64,000 nucleotides of DNA from NCBI GenBank assembly GCA_000503195.1, contig AYSC01000007.1:1-64000 (forward strand). The letters run 5' to 3'. Source of the stretch: Blastomonas sp. CACIA14H2 (GTDB taxonomy: Bacteria > Pseudomonadota > Alphaproteobacteria > Sphingomonadales > Sphingomonadaceae). Position numbers and translations under genes: made by a program. Below the pieces are notes generated by a model. It was given only the letters and a program-made list of their open reading frames with translations. It ran no database searches and was not told the origin of the DNA. Of this stretch, positions 18,653-29,075 are shown piece after piece (the stretch's first letter is position 1; every line of letters starts with the position of its first letter).

Positions 18653-20425
18653 CTACCCCGCCGGCGCCTCACCCGATTTGAGCAGCGGCTGTTTCGAAAG
18701 CTCGCCGTCCTGCATGATCTTGCGGCGCAATTCGTCGCGCTTCTCGTGGATCGAGGCGATCACCGGGCCCATCGCAATGCCCAGATCGACCAGCGCCGCC
18801 TCGGACAGCTGCAGCGAGCTTTCCAGCGCCTCGGGCACCGCGAGCGTTGCCCCGGCGCGGTAGAGTTCCGCCGCGTGATTGGCATCGCGCGCGCGGGCGA
18901 TGATCGTGAGATCGGGCACCCAGCCCGCGACGCGGCGGACGATGCGCACGGCGAGCACCGGATCGTCCATCGTCAAGATCAGCGCCTTGGCATGGCCGAG
19001 CCGCAGCCGGTCGAGCAATTCGGGCCGCGCGACATCGCCGAATAGGATCGGCACGCCCTTGCGCCTTGCTGCGGCGACGACATCGACATTGGATTCGATC
19101 GCAACATAGGGCTGGTTGTGCTTGGCGAGCATGTCCGAGACGATCTCGCCCACCCGGCCATAGCCGAACAGCACCACTCTGCCCGCACCCGCCGATTCCT
19201 CGTCGGGCGCGGCGCTCTCGCTGGCGCGCATGTCGATCCGGGTCGCGATGACATGACCGAGCTTGGCGAGCAGCGGCGTGATCGTCAGGCCGATCGCGGT
19301 CACGATCTGCCAGAATTGTGCCGTGCTCGACTGGATCAGCTGCGCCTGCACTGCGGCCGCCAGCACGATCAGCGTGGTTTCGGCAGGGCTCGCCATCAGC
19401 ACGCCGGTCTCCGCCGCGACCCCGCGCCGCGCGCCGACCAGCCGCAGCAATCCGCCGGTCACCACCGCCTTGATCAGGCACACGCCGACCACCGCGATCG
19501 CCAGCGACTGCCAGTTGGCCGCGACCACGCGCAAGTCGACCGACATGCCGACGGTGATCAGGAACACGCCGAGCGCCAGCCCCTTGAACGGCGCGGTGAT
19601 GATCTCGACCTCGCCGCCATATTCGGTTTCCGCGATCATGACGCCCGCGATCAGCGCGCCGACGATCGGCGACAGCCCCGCCGCCGCCGTCGCGACCGAG
19701 GCGGTGATGACGACGAGCAGGCACGCAGCGAGAAACAGCTCGGGGCTCTTGGTCCTGGCCGCCTGCGCGAACAGATAGGGCAGCAGATAGCGCCCCGCGA
19801 GCAGCATGATGACGATCGTCAGACCGCCGAGCCAGAGCGTCTCGACCAGCCCGTCCAGCCCGGCCGCCTCGGCGCGCGGCGCGAGCGCACCCAGCGCGAA
19901 GATGATCGGCACCAGCGCCAGGTCCTCGAAGATCAGCATGGCCAGCGCCGACCGACCCACCGGCCCGGTCGTGCCGACCATCGGCAGCACCAGCGCGGTC
20001 GAGGACAATGCGAGCGCCATGCCGAGGCCGAGCGCGCCGGCGAGCGGCTGGCCGATCAGGTTGAGCGCAAAGCCGATCACCAACCCCGAGGCGAGAAGCT
20101 GTGCTGAACCCAGCCCGAACACCTGGACGCGCATTGCCCATAGACGCTTGAACGACAGCTCGAGCCCGATGGTGAACAGCAGCATCACGATGCCGAATTC
20201 GGCGAACGGATCGATCGCCTCGCGGTCGGTGATGGTGATGTGATAGAGCCAGGGGAACTGATCGACGATCGAGCCCAGGCCCGACGGGCCGACCAGCATG
20301 CCGACCAGGATGAAGCCGATGACCGGGTTGATCTTGAGCCGCGCAAAGGCCGGGATGACGATGCCCGCCGCCCCCAGGATCACCAGGGCGTCGCTGAAGA
20401 CCGGATTCTCAAAGGGCGTATGCAT
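18653..20425 (-). CDS. Monovalent cation:proton antiporter, CPA2 family (Kef/Ybal-type) with RCK domain
   Basis: A 590-aa inner-membrane exchanger. Residues about 1-390 form 12 or so membrane helices of the Na/H exchanger fold, with FAEFGIVMLLFTIGLELSF and ALALSSTALVLPM as typical blocks. Residues about 415-540 form a TrkA-N/RCK nucleotide-binding domain with VVLFGYGRVGE, a Rossmann GxGxxG variant. It probably exports K+ or Na+ in exchange for protons under nucleotide or glutathione control, though the ligand cannot be predicted. It lies 61 nt after the GNAT-nitrilase gene on the same strand. Confidence 0.9.
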   Translation of the reverse strand: MHTPFENPVFSDALVILGAAGIVIPAFARLKINPVIGFILVGMLVGPSGLGSIVDQFPWLYHITITDREAIDPFAEFGIVMLLFTIGLELSFKRLWAMRVQVFGLGSAQLLASGLVIGFALNLIGQPLAGALGLGMALALSSTALVLPMVGTTGPVGRSALAMLIFEDLALVPIIFALGALAPRAEAAGLDGLVETLWLGGLTIVIMLLAGRYLLPYLFAQAARTKSPELFLAACLLVVITASVATAAAGLSPIVGALIAGVMIAETEYGGEVEIITAPFKGLALGVFLITVGMSVDLRVVAANWQSLAIAVVGVCLIKAVVTGGLLRLVGARRGVAAETGVLMASPAETTLIVLAAAVQAQLIQSSTAQFWQIVTAIGLTITPLLAKLGHVIATRIDMRASESAAPDEESAGAGRVVLFGYGRVGEIVSDMLAKHNQPYVAIESNVDVVAAARRKGVPILFGDVARPELLDRLRLGHAKALILTMDDPVLAVRIVRRVAGWVPDLTIIARARDANHAAELYRAGATLAVPEALESSLQLSEAALVDLGIAMGPVIASIHEKRDELRRKIMQDGELSKQPLLKSGEAPAG

Positions 20426-20486
20426 GGATCAATTCATGGCGGATAAAGGACAGCATGTCAGCCATAATTCATTCTGATGCGAGCGA

Positions 20487-22121
20487 TCAGCCGCCCCCGC
20501 CACCCTGCGGCCCGGCGGGCGCCGCCTGACGCGCGCGTTCGCGCCTGGCGGCGGCATTGCCGCGGCCGACGGCGCGGTCCCATTCGATATGATAGAGGTC
20601 GTAGCGACGGTCGCCCAGGTTGCGCACCGTGCCTTCGTGCCGCGCCCAGCTGAGGTCGTCGAGATTGACGTCGCTGATCGTCAGCGTCTCGACATTCTCG
20701 CTCGCCTCCGCCGCGATTCCATCGCGCGCGAACGGCAGGTCGCACGGCGTGAGGATGCAGCTTTGCGCATATTGAATGTCCATGTTCTCGACATCGGGCA
20801 GATTGCCGACATTGCCCGACATCACCACATAGCACTGGTTCTCGATCGCGCGCGCCTGGCAGCAATAGCGCACGCGCATATAGGCCTCACGGCTGTCGGT
20901 GCAGAAGGGCACGAAGATGATCCGCGCGCCCTCGTCCGCCAGACGCCGCGCCAGCTCGGGAAACTCGCTGTCATAACAGATCAGCACGCCGATCGGGCCG
21001 CAATCGGTCTGGATCGCGTCGATGCTGTCGCCGCCCTTGATCTTCCACCAATAGCGTTCGTTGGGCGTGGGGTGGATCTTTTCCTGCGCGTGGATCGATC
21101 CGTCGCGCAAGGCGACCAGCGCGATATTCTGGATGTCGCCATCATCGGCGCGGGTCGGGTGCGACCCGCCGATGATGTTGATATTATATTCCATCGCCAT
21201 GCGCGTCAGCTCTTCGCGGATGCGCGGGGTGAACTCGCTCAGCGCCTCGATTGCCTCCTGCGGCCCCATCTTCTTCTTGGCGAAGGAGAGCAGCGACATG
21301 GTGAACATTTCGGGAAACAAGACGAAGTCCGCCCGGTAATCCGCTGCCACATCGACGAAATATTCGACGTTGCGGACGAACTCCTCGAAATTCGCCACCG
21401 CGCGGGCCTGGAATTGCACCGTGGCAAGGCGCACGCTCTCAACGCCGCGCGGCACGCGATGCTTGGGCGGCTCGTCCGCGTTCACATAGGGGTTGCGCCA
21501 GACCATGTGTGCCGCATGGCCGCGCGACTGTCGGTCCTCGGGCAGATAGCGCTTGAGGATGCCGACCGGGGTGAAGCCGTTGGCGATCTGGAAGCCGATG
21601 ACCGGATCGCGCAGCTTGCCGTCGATCACCTTGGAGAGATAGTCCTCGGGGCTCTCGGCCTTTTTCGTGCGCTTGGCGCGGTCATAGCCGGGGATCCGCC
21701 CGGCAAAGACGATGCCGTTGAGCTCGAGCTGCTCGGCGAGCGCCCGGCGTGCCTCGTAGAGCCGCTTGCCGATGCGCACTCCGCGCTGCGCGGGGTCGAC
21801 GCACATTTCATAGCCGTAAAGCCATTCGCCGGTGGGCACATGACGCGTGCCGAAGCCATTGCCGCTGATCTCTTCCCAGTCGTGCGGACCGAAGGCCATC
21901 GCCTCGGTCACGCGCGACGAGGCGCAATAGCCGACGATCTCGCCGTCAAGGATGGCGACGAACTGGCCCTGGGGGAAATTGTTGATCTGGCCGCGCAACT
22001 CGCCGAACTTGTACGGCGGCAGGCTGGGATAGGCTCGCTCGACCAGCGCCGATATTCCGGGAATATCGCCCCTGCGGGCCTGCCTGACCTCCAGCCGTGC
22101 CTTGCTGCTGCGCTGCGCCAT
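20487..22121 (-). CDS. GNAT acetyltransferase fused to a carbon-nitrogen hydrolase (nitrilase superfamily)
   Basis: A 544-aa two-domain protein. Residues about 10-190 are a GNAT fold (VRQARRGDIPGISALVERAY; acetyl-CoA loop region RGVRIGKRLYEARR). Residues about 230-510 are a nitrilase-type amidase with all three catalytic residues: Glu in LFPEMFT, Lys in EKIHPTPNE and Cys in VLICYDSEFPELAR. The C terminus is a Gly/Ala-rich tail. The fusion is known as a family in bacteria, but its substrate has not been settled to my knowledge. It starts 7 nt after the icd stop, so the two are almost certainly co-transcribed. A TTG directly before the ATG is also in frame. Confidence 0.92.
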   Translation of the reverse strand: MAQRSSKARLEVRQARRGDIPGISALVERAYPSLPPYKFGELRGQINNFPQGQFVAILDGEIVGYCASSRVTEAMAFGPHDWEEISGNGFGTRHVPTGEWLYGYEMCVDPAQRGVRIGKRLYEARRALAEQLELNGIVFAGRIPGYDRAKRTKKAESPEDYLSKVIDGKLRDPVIGFQIANGFTPVGILKRYLPEDRQSRGHAAHMVWRNPYVNADEPPKHRVPRGVESVRLATVQFQARAVANFEEFVRNVEYFVDVAADYRADFVLFPEMFTMSLLSFAKKKMGPQEAIEALSEFTPRIREELTRMAMEYNINIIGGSHPTRADDGDIQNIALVALRDGSIHAQEKIHPTPNERYWWKIKGGDSIDAIQTDCGPIGVLICYDSEFPELARRLADEGARIIFVPFCTDSREAYMRVRYCCQARAIENQCYVVMSGNVGNLPDVENMDIQYAQSCILTPCDLPFARDGIAAEASENVETLTISDVNLDDLSWARHEGTVRNLGDRRYDLYHIEWDRAVGRGNAAARRERARQAAPAGPQGGGGG

Positions 22122-22128
22122 CAACCCC

Positions 22129-23349
22129 TCATGCCCAGCTGCCCATTTCCTTTTCCAGGTTCACCCGGATCGCCTCGAAGAACTGCTCGGTGGTCATCCA
22201 GGCCTGGTCAGGCCCGATCAGGATGGCGAGGTCCTTGGTCATCGATCCCTGCTCAACGGTTTCGATGCAGACGCGTTCCAGCGTCTCGGCAAAGCGCACC
22301 ACTTCGGGCGTCTCGTCGAAGCGGCCGCGATAGATCAGGCCGCGGGTCCAGGCGAAGATCGACGCGATCGGGTTGGTCGAGGTCGCCTTGCCCTGTTCGT
22401 GCATGCGATAGTGCCGCGTGACAGTACCGTGCGCGGCTTCGGCCTCGACGGTCTTGCCATCGGGGGTCATCAGCACCGAGGTCATCAGGCCGAGCGAGCC
22501 GAAGCCCTGCGCGACGGTATCCGACTGCACGTCGCCGTCATAGTTCTTGCACGCCCAGACGAACTTGCCCGACCATTTCAGCGCCGATGCCACCATGTCG
22601 TCGATCAGGCGATGCTGATAGGTGATGCCGGCGGCTTCGAACTTGGCCTTGAATTCCTTCTCGTAGATCTCCTCGAAGATATCCTTGAAGCGGCCGTCAT
22701 AGGCCTTCATGATCGTGTTCTTGGTCGACAGGTAGGTCGGCCAGCCGCGATCGAGGCCGTAGTTCATCGATGCGCGCGCGAAATCGGCGATCGAGTCATC
22801 GAGATTGTACATCGCCATCGCGACGCCCGACGAGGGGAACTGGAAGACTTCCTCGTCGATCGTGGTGCCGTCCTCGCCCTCGAACACCAGGCGCAGCTTG
22901 CCGGGGCCGGGCACGCGGAAATCGGTCGCCTTGTACTGATCACCGAACGCGTGACGGCCGACGACGATCGGGTCGGTCCAGCCGGGCACCAGCCGCGGAA
23001 TGTTCGAGATCACGATCGGTTCGCGGAACACCACGCCGCCCAGGATGTTGCGGATAGTGCCGTTGGGCGACTTCCACATCTTCTTGAGGTTGAATTCCTC
23101 GACGCGCGCCTCGTCGGGCGTAATGGTGGCGCACTTGACGCCGACGCCATGCTCGCGGATCGCATTCGACGCATCGACGGTGATCTTGTCGTTGGTCTCG
23201 TCGCGCTTCTGGATGGACAGGTCGTAATATTTCAGGTCGATGTCCAGATAGGGCAGGATCAGGCGTTCGCGGATCCACTCCCAGATGATGCGGGTCATTT
23301 CGTCGCCGTCGATTTCGACGACGGGCTTGGCCACCTTGATCTTTGCCAT
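22129..23349 (-). CDS. icd: NADP-dependent isocitrate dehydrogenase
   Basis: Oxidatively decarboxylates isocitrate to 2-oxoglutarate with NADP, in the TCA cycle. The 406-aa length and sequence ([60 protein letters not shown]) match the eukaryote-like homodimeric class common in alphaproteobacteria, not the E. coli class. The substrate Ser/Asn block SPNGTIRN and the NADP-binding [10 protein letters not shown] are intact. The start is ATG at 23349. It is followed closely by the GNAT-nitrilase gene and is divergent from psd. Confidence 0.97.
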   Translation of the reverse strand: MAKIKVAKPVVEIDGDEMTRIIWEWIRERLILPYLDIDLKYYDLSIQKRDETNDKITVDASNAIREHGVGVKCATITPDEARVEEFNLKKMWKSPNGTIRNILGGVVFREPIVISNIPRLVPGWTDPIVVGRHAFGDQYKATDFRVPGPGKLRLVFEGEDGTTIDEEVFQFPSSGVAMAMYNLDDSIADFARASMNYGLDRGWPTYLSTKNTIMKAYDGRFKDIFEEIYEKEFKAKFEAAGITYQHRLIDDMVASALKWSGKFVWACKNYDGDVQSDTVAQGFGSLGLMTSVLMTPDGKTVEAEAAHGTVTRHYRMHEQGKATSTNPIASIFAWTRGLIYRGRFDETPEVVRFAETLERVCIETVEQGSMTKDLAILIGPDQAWMTTEQFFEAIRVNLEKEMGSWA

Positions 23350-23560
23350 GCGGATTTTGCGCCTTCTTGCTAGGGAGGAATCGGGAAATCTGGGACGCTC
23401 TTAGCAAAGTCGGGCGAGGTTTCAACCTTGCGGATCAGCGCAACCGCCGCACTTTCAGTATTGCAAATCACTAGCAAGTTTATGCCGCAGCGCAGCATTC
23501 ACCGCATTATGGGGCCATTGGCCGTTGTCACACCCCCAGACTGTCCCTAAGAGGGCCTGC

Positions 23561-24295
23561 ATGTCGCAAGAATTACTGGATAACCGAGGCAAGGGCCTGG
23601 CGAACTGGAGCCTGCCTCCGGTGCATCCCGAAGGTCGCAAATTCGCCGTTATCGCAGCGGGCATCACGCTCATCTTCGCGCTGATGGCCTGGGAAACGTT
23701 GGCTTGGCCGATGGGCGGGCTGACCTTGTGGATCCTCGCCTTTTTCCGCGATCCCGCGCGCGTCACGCCGCTCGACGAGCGCTTCGTCATCGCGCCGGCC
23801 GATGGCCTCGTCACGCTGATCCAAGAGGTTGCCCCGCCGATCGAACTGGCCGACCAGGACGGACTGGGCCCCGATCCGCTGTGGCGCGTGTCGATCTTCA
23901 TGAGCGTCTTCGACGTCCATATCAATCGCGCGCCGATCGGCGGCACCATCAGGCGCATCGTCTATATCTCGGGCAAGTTCCTCAATGCCGATCTCGACAA
24001 GGCGAGCGACGAGAACGAGCGCCAGCATGTGATGGTCGAACGCAGCGATGGGCTGCGCATCGGCTTCACCCAGATTGCCGGCCTGGTGGCGCGGCGGATT
24101 GTGCCGTTCGTCAAGGAAGGCGATTTTGTCGCGGTCGGCCAGCGCGTCGGGCTGATCCGTTTCGGCAGCCGGGTCGATGTCTATCTGCCGCGCGGCACCG
24201 CACCCAATGTGGTCAAGGGCCAGCGCATCGTCGCGGGCGAAACGGTGCTCGGCATTGTCGGCGACGCGCCGGTGCGCGAAGGGATCGCGCACTGA
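23561..24295 (+). CDS. psd: Phosphatidylserine decarboxylase proenzyme
   Basis: Decarboxylates phosphatidylserine to phosphatidylethanolamine at the membrane. The 244-aa length fits the short alphaproteobacterial type. The self-cleavage site that forms the pyruvoyl group is the GS in [13 protein letters not shown] near residue 205, where other enzymes have LGST. A hydrophobic segment is at residues about 28-62 ([16 protein letters not shown]). Other family blocks are FFRDPAR, ADGLVT and [20 protein letters not shown] precedes the ATG at 23561, so the upstream in-frame start at 23525 is less likely. It is followed 49 nt later by pssA, whose product supplies its substrate. Confidence 0.96.
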   Translation: MSQELLDNRGKGLANWSLPPVHPEGRKFAVIAAGITLIFALMAWETLAWPMGGLTLWILAFFRDPARVTPLDERFVIAPADGLVTLIQEVAPPIELADQDGLGPDPLWRVSIFMSVFDVHINRAPIGGTIRRIVYISGKFLNADLDKASDENERQHVMVERSDGLRIGFTQIAGLVARRIVPFVKEGDFVAVGQRVGLIRFGSRVDVYLPRGTAPNVVKGQRIVAGETVLGIVGDAPVREGIAH

Positions 24296-24344
24296 TGGCC
24301 CCGTCCCCTGCCCCGGCTTCCAGTCCTTCGAGGAGCATCACCGC

Positions 24345-25166
24345 ATGAGCGAGCGCGATCCGATGGAGCGGCGCGGACGCCGCGGGCCGATCCGCTATCT
24401 TGCCGGACGCCGGTTCCGGCTGCGCGAAGGGCTGACGCTGCGCGCCATGGTGCCCAATGCGATCACCGCCAGCGCATTGTGCTGTGGCCTGACGGGCATT
24501 CGCTTCGCATTGCAGGACCAATGGCCGCTGGCCGCTGGCGCGATCGTGCTGGCGGGGGTGCTCGACGGCATCGATGGCCGCGTGGCACGGATGCTCAAGG
24601 CGCAGAGCCGTTTCGGTGCCGAACTGGACTCGCTGGCGGATTCGATCGCCTTTGGCGTGTCGCCCGCGCTGGTCCTGTTCCTCTGGTCACTCAACGAACT
24701 GCCCCGGTTCGGCTGGCTGATCGCGCTCGCGCTCGCGGTATGCTGTGCGTTGCGGCTCGCGCGCTTCAACGCGCAGATCGATCTGGAGGACCAGCCGCAC
24801 AAGTCAGCAGGCTATCTCACGGGCATTCCTGCCCCCGCTGGCGCGGGTCTGGCCATGCTTCCGCTCTATCTCTGGATCGAGACCGGTCTGGACGTGTTCC
24901 GCCACTATAGCCTGGTGGGCCCGTGGATATTGCTGATTGCGTTCCTGATGATATCCAACGTCGCGACCTTCAGCTGGTCGTCGCTGCGACTGCGCAAGAA
25001 CATCCGTCTTGAAATGCTCGCGGTCTTCGCGATCACGGCGGCCTCGTTGCTCACCGTGCCATTCATCACGCTGACCGCGATCTCGCTGGTCTATCTGGCG
25101 CTGATCCCGTTCGGTATTGCGTCCTACGCCAAGATCAGGCGGCAGCGCGCCAATCCGGCTGGCTGA
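24345..25166 (+). CDS. pssA: CDP-diacylglycerol-serine O-phosphatidyltransferase
   Basis: Makes phosphatidylserine from CDP-diacylglycerol and serine, one step before Psd. It is a 273-aa protein with about six membrane helices. The CDP-alcohol phosphatidyltransferase motif DG-x2-AR-x8-G-x3-D-x3-D is present, starting at DGIDGRVAR near residue 68 and closing with GAELDSLAD. AGGAG lies about 9 nt before the ATG at 24345. The CDP-diacylglycerol donor is made by CdsA, whose gene is 5 kb downstream. Its 3' end overlaps a small convergent gene by 32 nt. Confidence 0.95.
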   Translation: MSERDPMERRGRRGPIRYLAGRRFRLREGLTLRAMVPNAITASALCCGLTGIRFALQDQWPLAAGAIVLAGVLDGIDGRVARMLKAQSRFGAELDSLADSIAFGVSPALVLFLWSLNELPRFGWLIALALAVCCALRLARFNAQIDLEDQPHKSAGYLTGIPAPAGAGLAMLPLYLWIETGLDVFRHYSLVGPWILLIAFLMISNVATFSWSSLRLRKNIRLEMLAVFAITAASLLTVPFITLTAISLVYLALIPFGIASYAKIRRQRANPAG

Positions 25167-25410
25167 CCCGCGGCGCGCCGCGGACCGGCATGGCAATGAC
25201 ATTGCGCGGGCTGTAGTCGGGCGCGGTCGCCGGAACATAGGTCATGGCAGCGCGCATCTGCCCTCGGGCCACGCGCCCCTGGTCTGCCGAACGATAGGCC
25301 GCGAACAGCGCATCGAAGCGCTCTGCCGATCCCGAAAAGGCCTGGGCGATGACCAGCACGGCGCCAATGGCGGCGGCGGCGAAGAACAGGGCAATGGCTA
25401 CAGCTAACAT
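25135..25410 (-). CDS. Small hypothetical protein with one N-terminal membrane helix
   Basis: A 91-aa protein with a strongly hydrophobic start (LAVAIALFFAAAAIGAVLVIA, residues about 2-22) and a polar remainder ending VSQPDWRAAA. It has no motif that I recognise. AGGA lies about 9 nt before the ATG at 25410, and the start residues look like a real membrane anchor or uncleaved signal. Against it are its small size and 32-nt overlap with the 3' end of pssA. The open frame extends upstream to 25614 without a better start. Confidence 0.55.
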   Translation of the reverse strand: MLAVAIALFFAAAAIGAVLVIAQAFSGSAERFDALFAAYRSADQGRVARGQMRAAMTYVPATAPDYSPRNVIAMPVRGAPRVSQPDWRAAA

Positions 25411-25756
25411 AACGCTACATCCTGACTTGCGTCCGCCGGATTGGAGCCCGGTGGAACATTGTGGATAACTCGGTGGACAGCCATTGGTTCCATATCGGGA
25501 CGATCCGGAGCCCTCGGCCCTCTTTGTATGTGTTTTGTTCCACTTCTGTTTCGCCTCGTCAACACCAAAATTCGGTTCGTCGCACATTTTAAGGCTGGAT
25601 TTCGTGCGCGGCATCGCCTAAGGGCCCGCACGCAGGCGGCGCTGTGCCGCATGCAATCCACATGGAAGACACACATACCGGTGCCCCGGCCACCCTTTGC
25701 GGGTCTGGCCCCCAAGGTTCCCGTCTTCCAGAGGCATAACCGGAAAGGAAATATCT
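25411..25756 (+). other. 346-nt intergenic region upstream of rpsB
   Basis: No gene is seen. It should hold the rpsB promoter and leader. Visible items are a perfect DnaA-box 9-mer TTATCCACA on the minus strand (25460-25468), and a hairpin GGCCA-CCC-TTTGC-GGG-TC-TGGCC (25687-25709) in the leader, about 47 nt before the rpsB start. A weak -35/-10 pair TTGGAG-N17-GATAAC begins at 25441. None of these is proven functional. Confidence 0.35.
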
Positions 25757-26539
<783 letters not shown>

Positions 26540-26603
26540 TCGGCATGACTGACCGAGCCGGGCGGGGCCGCACCCCTGCCCTGCTTGCACAAAACTGACA
26601 CAT

Positions 26604-26648
26604 GCAGGGGCTACGGGCCGGGCATTGGCCCGCACCTGTGGCCCCTGC
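26604..26648 (+). other. Two-stem hairpin between rpsB and tsf
   Basis: Outer stem GCAGGGGC (26604-26611) pairs with GCCCCTGC (26641-26648), and inner stem GGGCC (26615-26619) with GGCCC (26627-26631). There is no U-run after it. It lies 29 nt before the tsf start and could be an attenuator, a processing site or a regulator of tsf level. Confidence 0.4.
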
Positions 26649-26676
26649 GTCCATATTCAAAACAAGGAACACGAAC

Positions 26677-27600
26677 ATGGCTGTTGTAACCGCTGCTACT
26701 GTGAAGGAACTGCGCGAGCGCACCGGCGCCGGCATGATGGACGCCAAGAAGGCGCTGACCGAAGCCAATGGCGATATCGAAGCCGCCGTCGACGCGCTGC
26801 GCGCCAAGGGCCTCGCCACCGCGCAGAAGAAGTCGAGCCGCACCGCCGCCGAAGGTCTGGTGGGCATCGAGGTCGCCGGTCTCAAGGGCGTCGCCGTCGA
26901 AGTGAACAGCGAGACCGATTTCGTCGCCAAGAACGACCAGTTCCAGGATTTCGTCCGCAAGGTGACCTCGGTCGCGCTGACCACCGGCGATGATGTCGAC
27001 GCGCTCAAGGCCGCAGACTATCCCGATGGCGGCAGCGTCGGCGACAAGCTGACCAGCTCGATCGCCACGATCGGCGAGAACCAGTCGATCCGCCGCATCA
27101 AGACCGTTTCGGTCGATCAGGGCGTGGTCGTGTCGTACATGCACAATGCGGTCGCGCCGAACCTCGGCAAGATCGGCGTGCTCGTCGCGCTCGAAGGCGA
27201 TGTCGCTGCCGACGTGCTCGAGCCGCTGGGCAAGCAGATCGGCATGCACATTGCCGCCGCCTTCCCGCTGGCGCTGAACGCCGACGGCCTCGATGCCGAA
27301 CTGATCGCGCGCGAACGCAAGATCGCCGAGGAAAAGGCGGCCGAGAGCGGCAAGCCGGCCGAAGTGCAGGCCAAGATGGTCGACGGCGCGATCGCCAAGT
27401 TCGCCAAGGAAAACGCGCTGCTCAGCCAGCTGTTCGTGATCGACAACAAGACCCCGATCGCCGACGTGGTGGCCAAGGCCGCCAAGGACGCGGGCGGCAA
27501 GATCGTGCTCAAGGACTATGTCCGCTTCCAGCTCGGCGAAGGCATCGAGAAGGAAGAGACCGATTTCGCGGCGGAAGTCGCGGCGGCTGCGGGCCTCTAA
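26677..27600 (+). CDS. tsf: Translation elongation factor Ts
   Basis: The nucleotide-exchange factor that regenerates EF-Tu-GTP. It has 307 aa. The N-terminal UBA-like domain and signature [20 protein letters not shown] start near residue 9, and the second signature [15 protein letters not shown] near residue 78 holds the DF pair that inserts into EF-Tu. AAGGAAC lies about 8 nt before the ATG at 26677. It ends with a clear terminator, so rpsB-tsf form a transcription unit distinct from pyrH and onward, although read-through is possible. Confidence 0.98.
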   Translation: MAVVTAATVKELRERTGAGMMDAKKALTEANGDIEAAVDALRAKGLATAQKKSSRTAAEGLVGIEVAGLKGVAVEVNSETDFVAKNDQFQDFVRKVTSVALTTGDDVDALKAADYPDGGSVGDKLTSSIATIGENQSIRRIKTVSVDQGVVVSYMHNAVAPNLGKIGVLVALEGDVAADVLEPLGKQIGMHIAAAFPLALNADGLDAELIARERKIAEEKAAESGKPAEVQAKMVDGAIAKFAKENALLSQLFVIDNKTPIADVVAKAAKDAGGKIVLKDYVRFQLGEGIEKEETDFAAEVAAAAGL

Positions 27601-27626
27601 GCCTCTAGCCTTTCAGCAAAAAGACG

Positions 27627-27659
27627 GCGGGTGGCCCCTGGGGCTGCCCGCTGTTTTTA
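27627..27659 (+). terminator. Rho-independent terminator after tsf
   Basis: Stem GCGGG-TG-GCCCC / GGGGC-TG-CCCGC with a 1-nt tip, followed by TGTTTTTAT, 26 nt after the tsf stop. Confidence 0.88.
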
Positions 27660-27710
27660 TTTCCGCGCCGCGCCTTTGGCCGCGTGACGTCAAACTGTGC
27701 AGGAACGTGC

Positions 27711-27739
27711 TTGGCAGTGCCGGATGCACTGACTATGGT
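27711..27739 (+). promoter_or_regulatory. Candidate sigma-70 promoter for pyrH and the downstream cluster
   Basis: TTGGCA (27711-27716) and TATGGT (27734-27739) are separated by exactly 17 nt and lie 53 nt before the pyrH start, just after the tsf terminator. The match is five of six and four of six bases, typical of alphaproteobacterial housekeeping promoters. It is not experimentally shown. Confidence 0.5.
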
Positions 27740-27791
27740 GCGCGCCACTCGGCCAGAAGCGCCGCATTTCATTCTAGATACCGGAACATTC

Positions 27792-28514
27792 ATGACCATC
27801 GCATCCTACCGCCGCATCCTCCTGAAGCTGTCGGGGGAAGCCCTGATGGGCGACGGACAATATGGCATCGACCCCGCCACCGTCGCGCGCATGGCGGCGG
27901 AAGTGAAAGCGGCCAAGGATACCGGGCTTGAAATCTGCCTCGTCATCGGCGGCGGCAACATCTTCCGCGGCATGGCGGGCGCCGCCAAGGGCATGGACCG
28001 CGCGCAGGCCGACTATATGGGCATGCTCGCCACGGTGATGAACGCGCTCGCGATGCAGAGCGCGCTCGAACAGATGGGTGTGCCCACGCGCGTCCAGTCG
28101 GCCATCGAGATGGACAAGGTGTGCGAGCCGGTGATCCGCCGCCGCGCCCAGCGCCACCTCGAAAAGGGCCGCGTCGTGATCTTCGCCGCGGGCGTCGGCG
28201 CGCCCTATTTCACCACCGATTCCGGCGCGGCGCTTCGCGCGGCCGAGATGAAATGCGATGCGCTGCTGAAAGGCACCAGCGTCGATGGCGTCTACAATGC
28301 CGACCCCAAGCTCGATCCGACCGCCGTGCGTTACGAAACATTGAGTTACGACCGGGTGTTGCAGGACAATCTCAAGGTCATGGACGCGAGCGCCGTGGCG
28401 CTCTGCCGCGACAATTCCATTCCTATCGTGGTGTTCTCGATCCGCGAACAGGGCAATCTCGCCCGTGTTCTGAGCGGCGAAGGCACCGCGACAACCGTAC
28501 ATCAGAAGGACTGA
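27792..28514 (+). CDS. pyrH: Uridylate kinase (UMP kinase)
   Basis: Phosphorylates UMP to UDP in pyrimidine nucleotide synthesis. It is a 240-aa member of the amino-acid-kinase fold. Motifs visible are [15 protein letters not shown] (phosphate binding), [35 protein letters not shown] and the nucleoside-binding [13 protein letters not shown]. The ATG at 27792 fits the conserved N terminus. It is 4 nt ahead of frr, the usual pyrH-frr pair. Confidence 0.98.
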   Translation: MTIASYRRILLKLSGEALMGDGQYGIDPATVARMAAEVKAAKDTGLEICLVIGGGNIFRGMAGAAKGMDRAQADYMGMLATVMNALAMQSALEQMGVPTRVQSAIEMDKVCEPVIRRRAQRHLEKGRVVIFAAGVGAPYFTTDSGAALRAAEMKCDALLKGTSVDGVYNADPKLDPTAVRYETLSYDRVLQDNLKVMDASAVALCRDNSIPIVVFSIREQGNLARVLSGEGTATTVHQKD

Positions 28515-28518
28515 ACCA

Positions 28519-29075
28519 GTGGCACAGTTTGACAAGAAGGATCTCGAGCGCCGGATGAACGGCGCGGTCGAATCGCTGAAGGGCGACCTTTCGGGCCTGC
28601 GCACCGGGCGCGCCAACACGACGCTGCTCGATCCAGTGACGGTCGAGGTCTATGGCGCGCACATGCCGCTGACCCAGATCGCCACCGTTTCCGCGCCCGA
28701 ACCGCGCATGCTCTCGGTCCAGGTGTGGGACAAGTCGAACGTCGGCCCGGCGGACAAGGCGATCCGCTCGGCGGGGCTCGGGCTCAACCCGATCGTCGAT
28801 GGCCAGACGCTGCGTCTGCCGATCCCCGACCTGACCGAAGAGCGCCGCAAGGAGCTCGCCAAGCTGGCCGGCCAATATGCCGAAAAGGCGCGCATCGCGA
28901 TCCGCAACGTCCGCCGCGACGGCATGGATTCGCTCAAGACCGACGAAAAGAAGGGCGTGATCAGCGAAGACGAGCGCAAGCGCCTCGAGACCGAGGTGCA
29001 GAAGCTGACCGACGACATGATCGCCCAGGCCGATGCCGCCGCGACGCAGAAAGAAAAGAAATCCTGGGCCAGTGA
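28519..29075 (+). CDS. frr: Ribosome recycling factor, with an apparent -1 frameshift near its 3' end
   Basis: Splits post-termination ribosomes together with EF-G. Family sequence runs intact from the GTG at 28519 ([44 protein letters not shown]) to [11 protein letters not shown]. The normal ending would be KEKEILGQ and stop. Here the frame reads KEKKSW and stays open to 29349, giving 276 aa instead of 185. If the AAG at 29056-29058 is followed by a -1 shift, codons GAA ATC CTG GGC CAG TGA follow exactly and the product is 185 aa, the family length. That TGA overlaps the uppS GTG start (GTGA). So one base is missing in the tract AAAGAAAAGAAA (29050-29061), by sequence error, mutation or slippage. 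The gene is essential in most bacteria. Confidence 0.93.
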
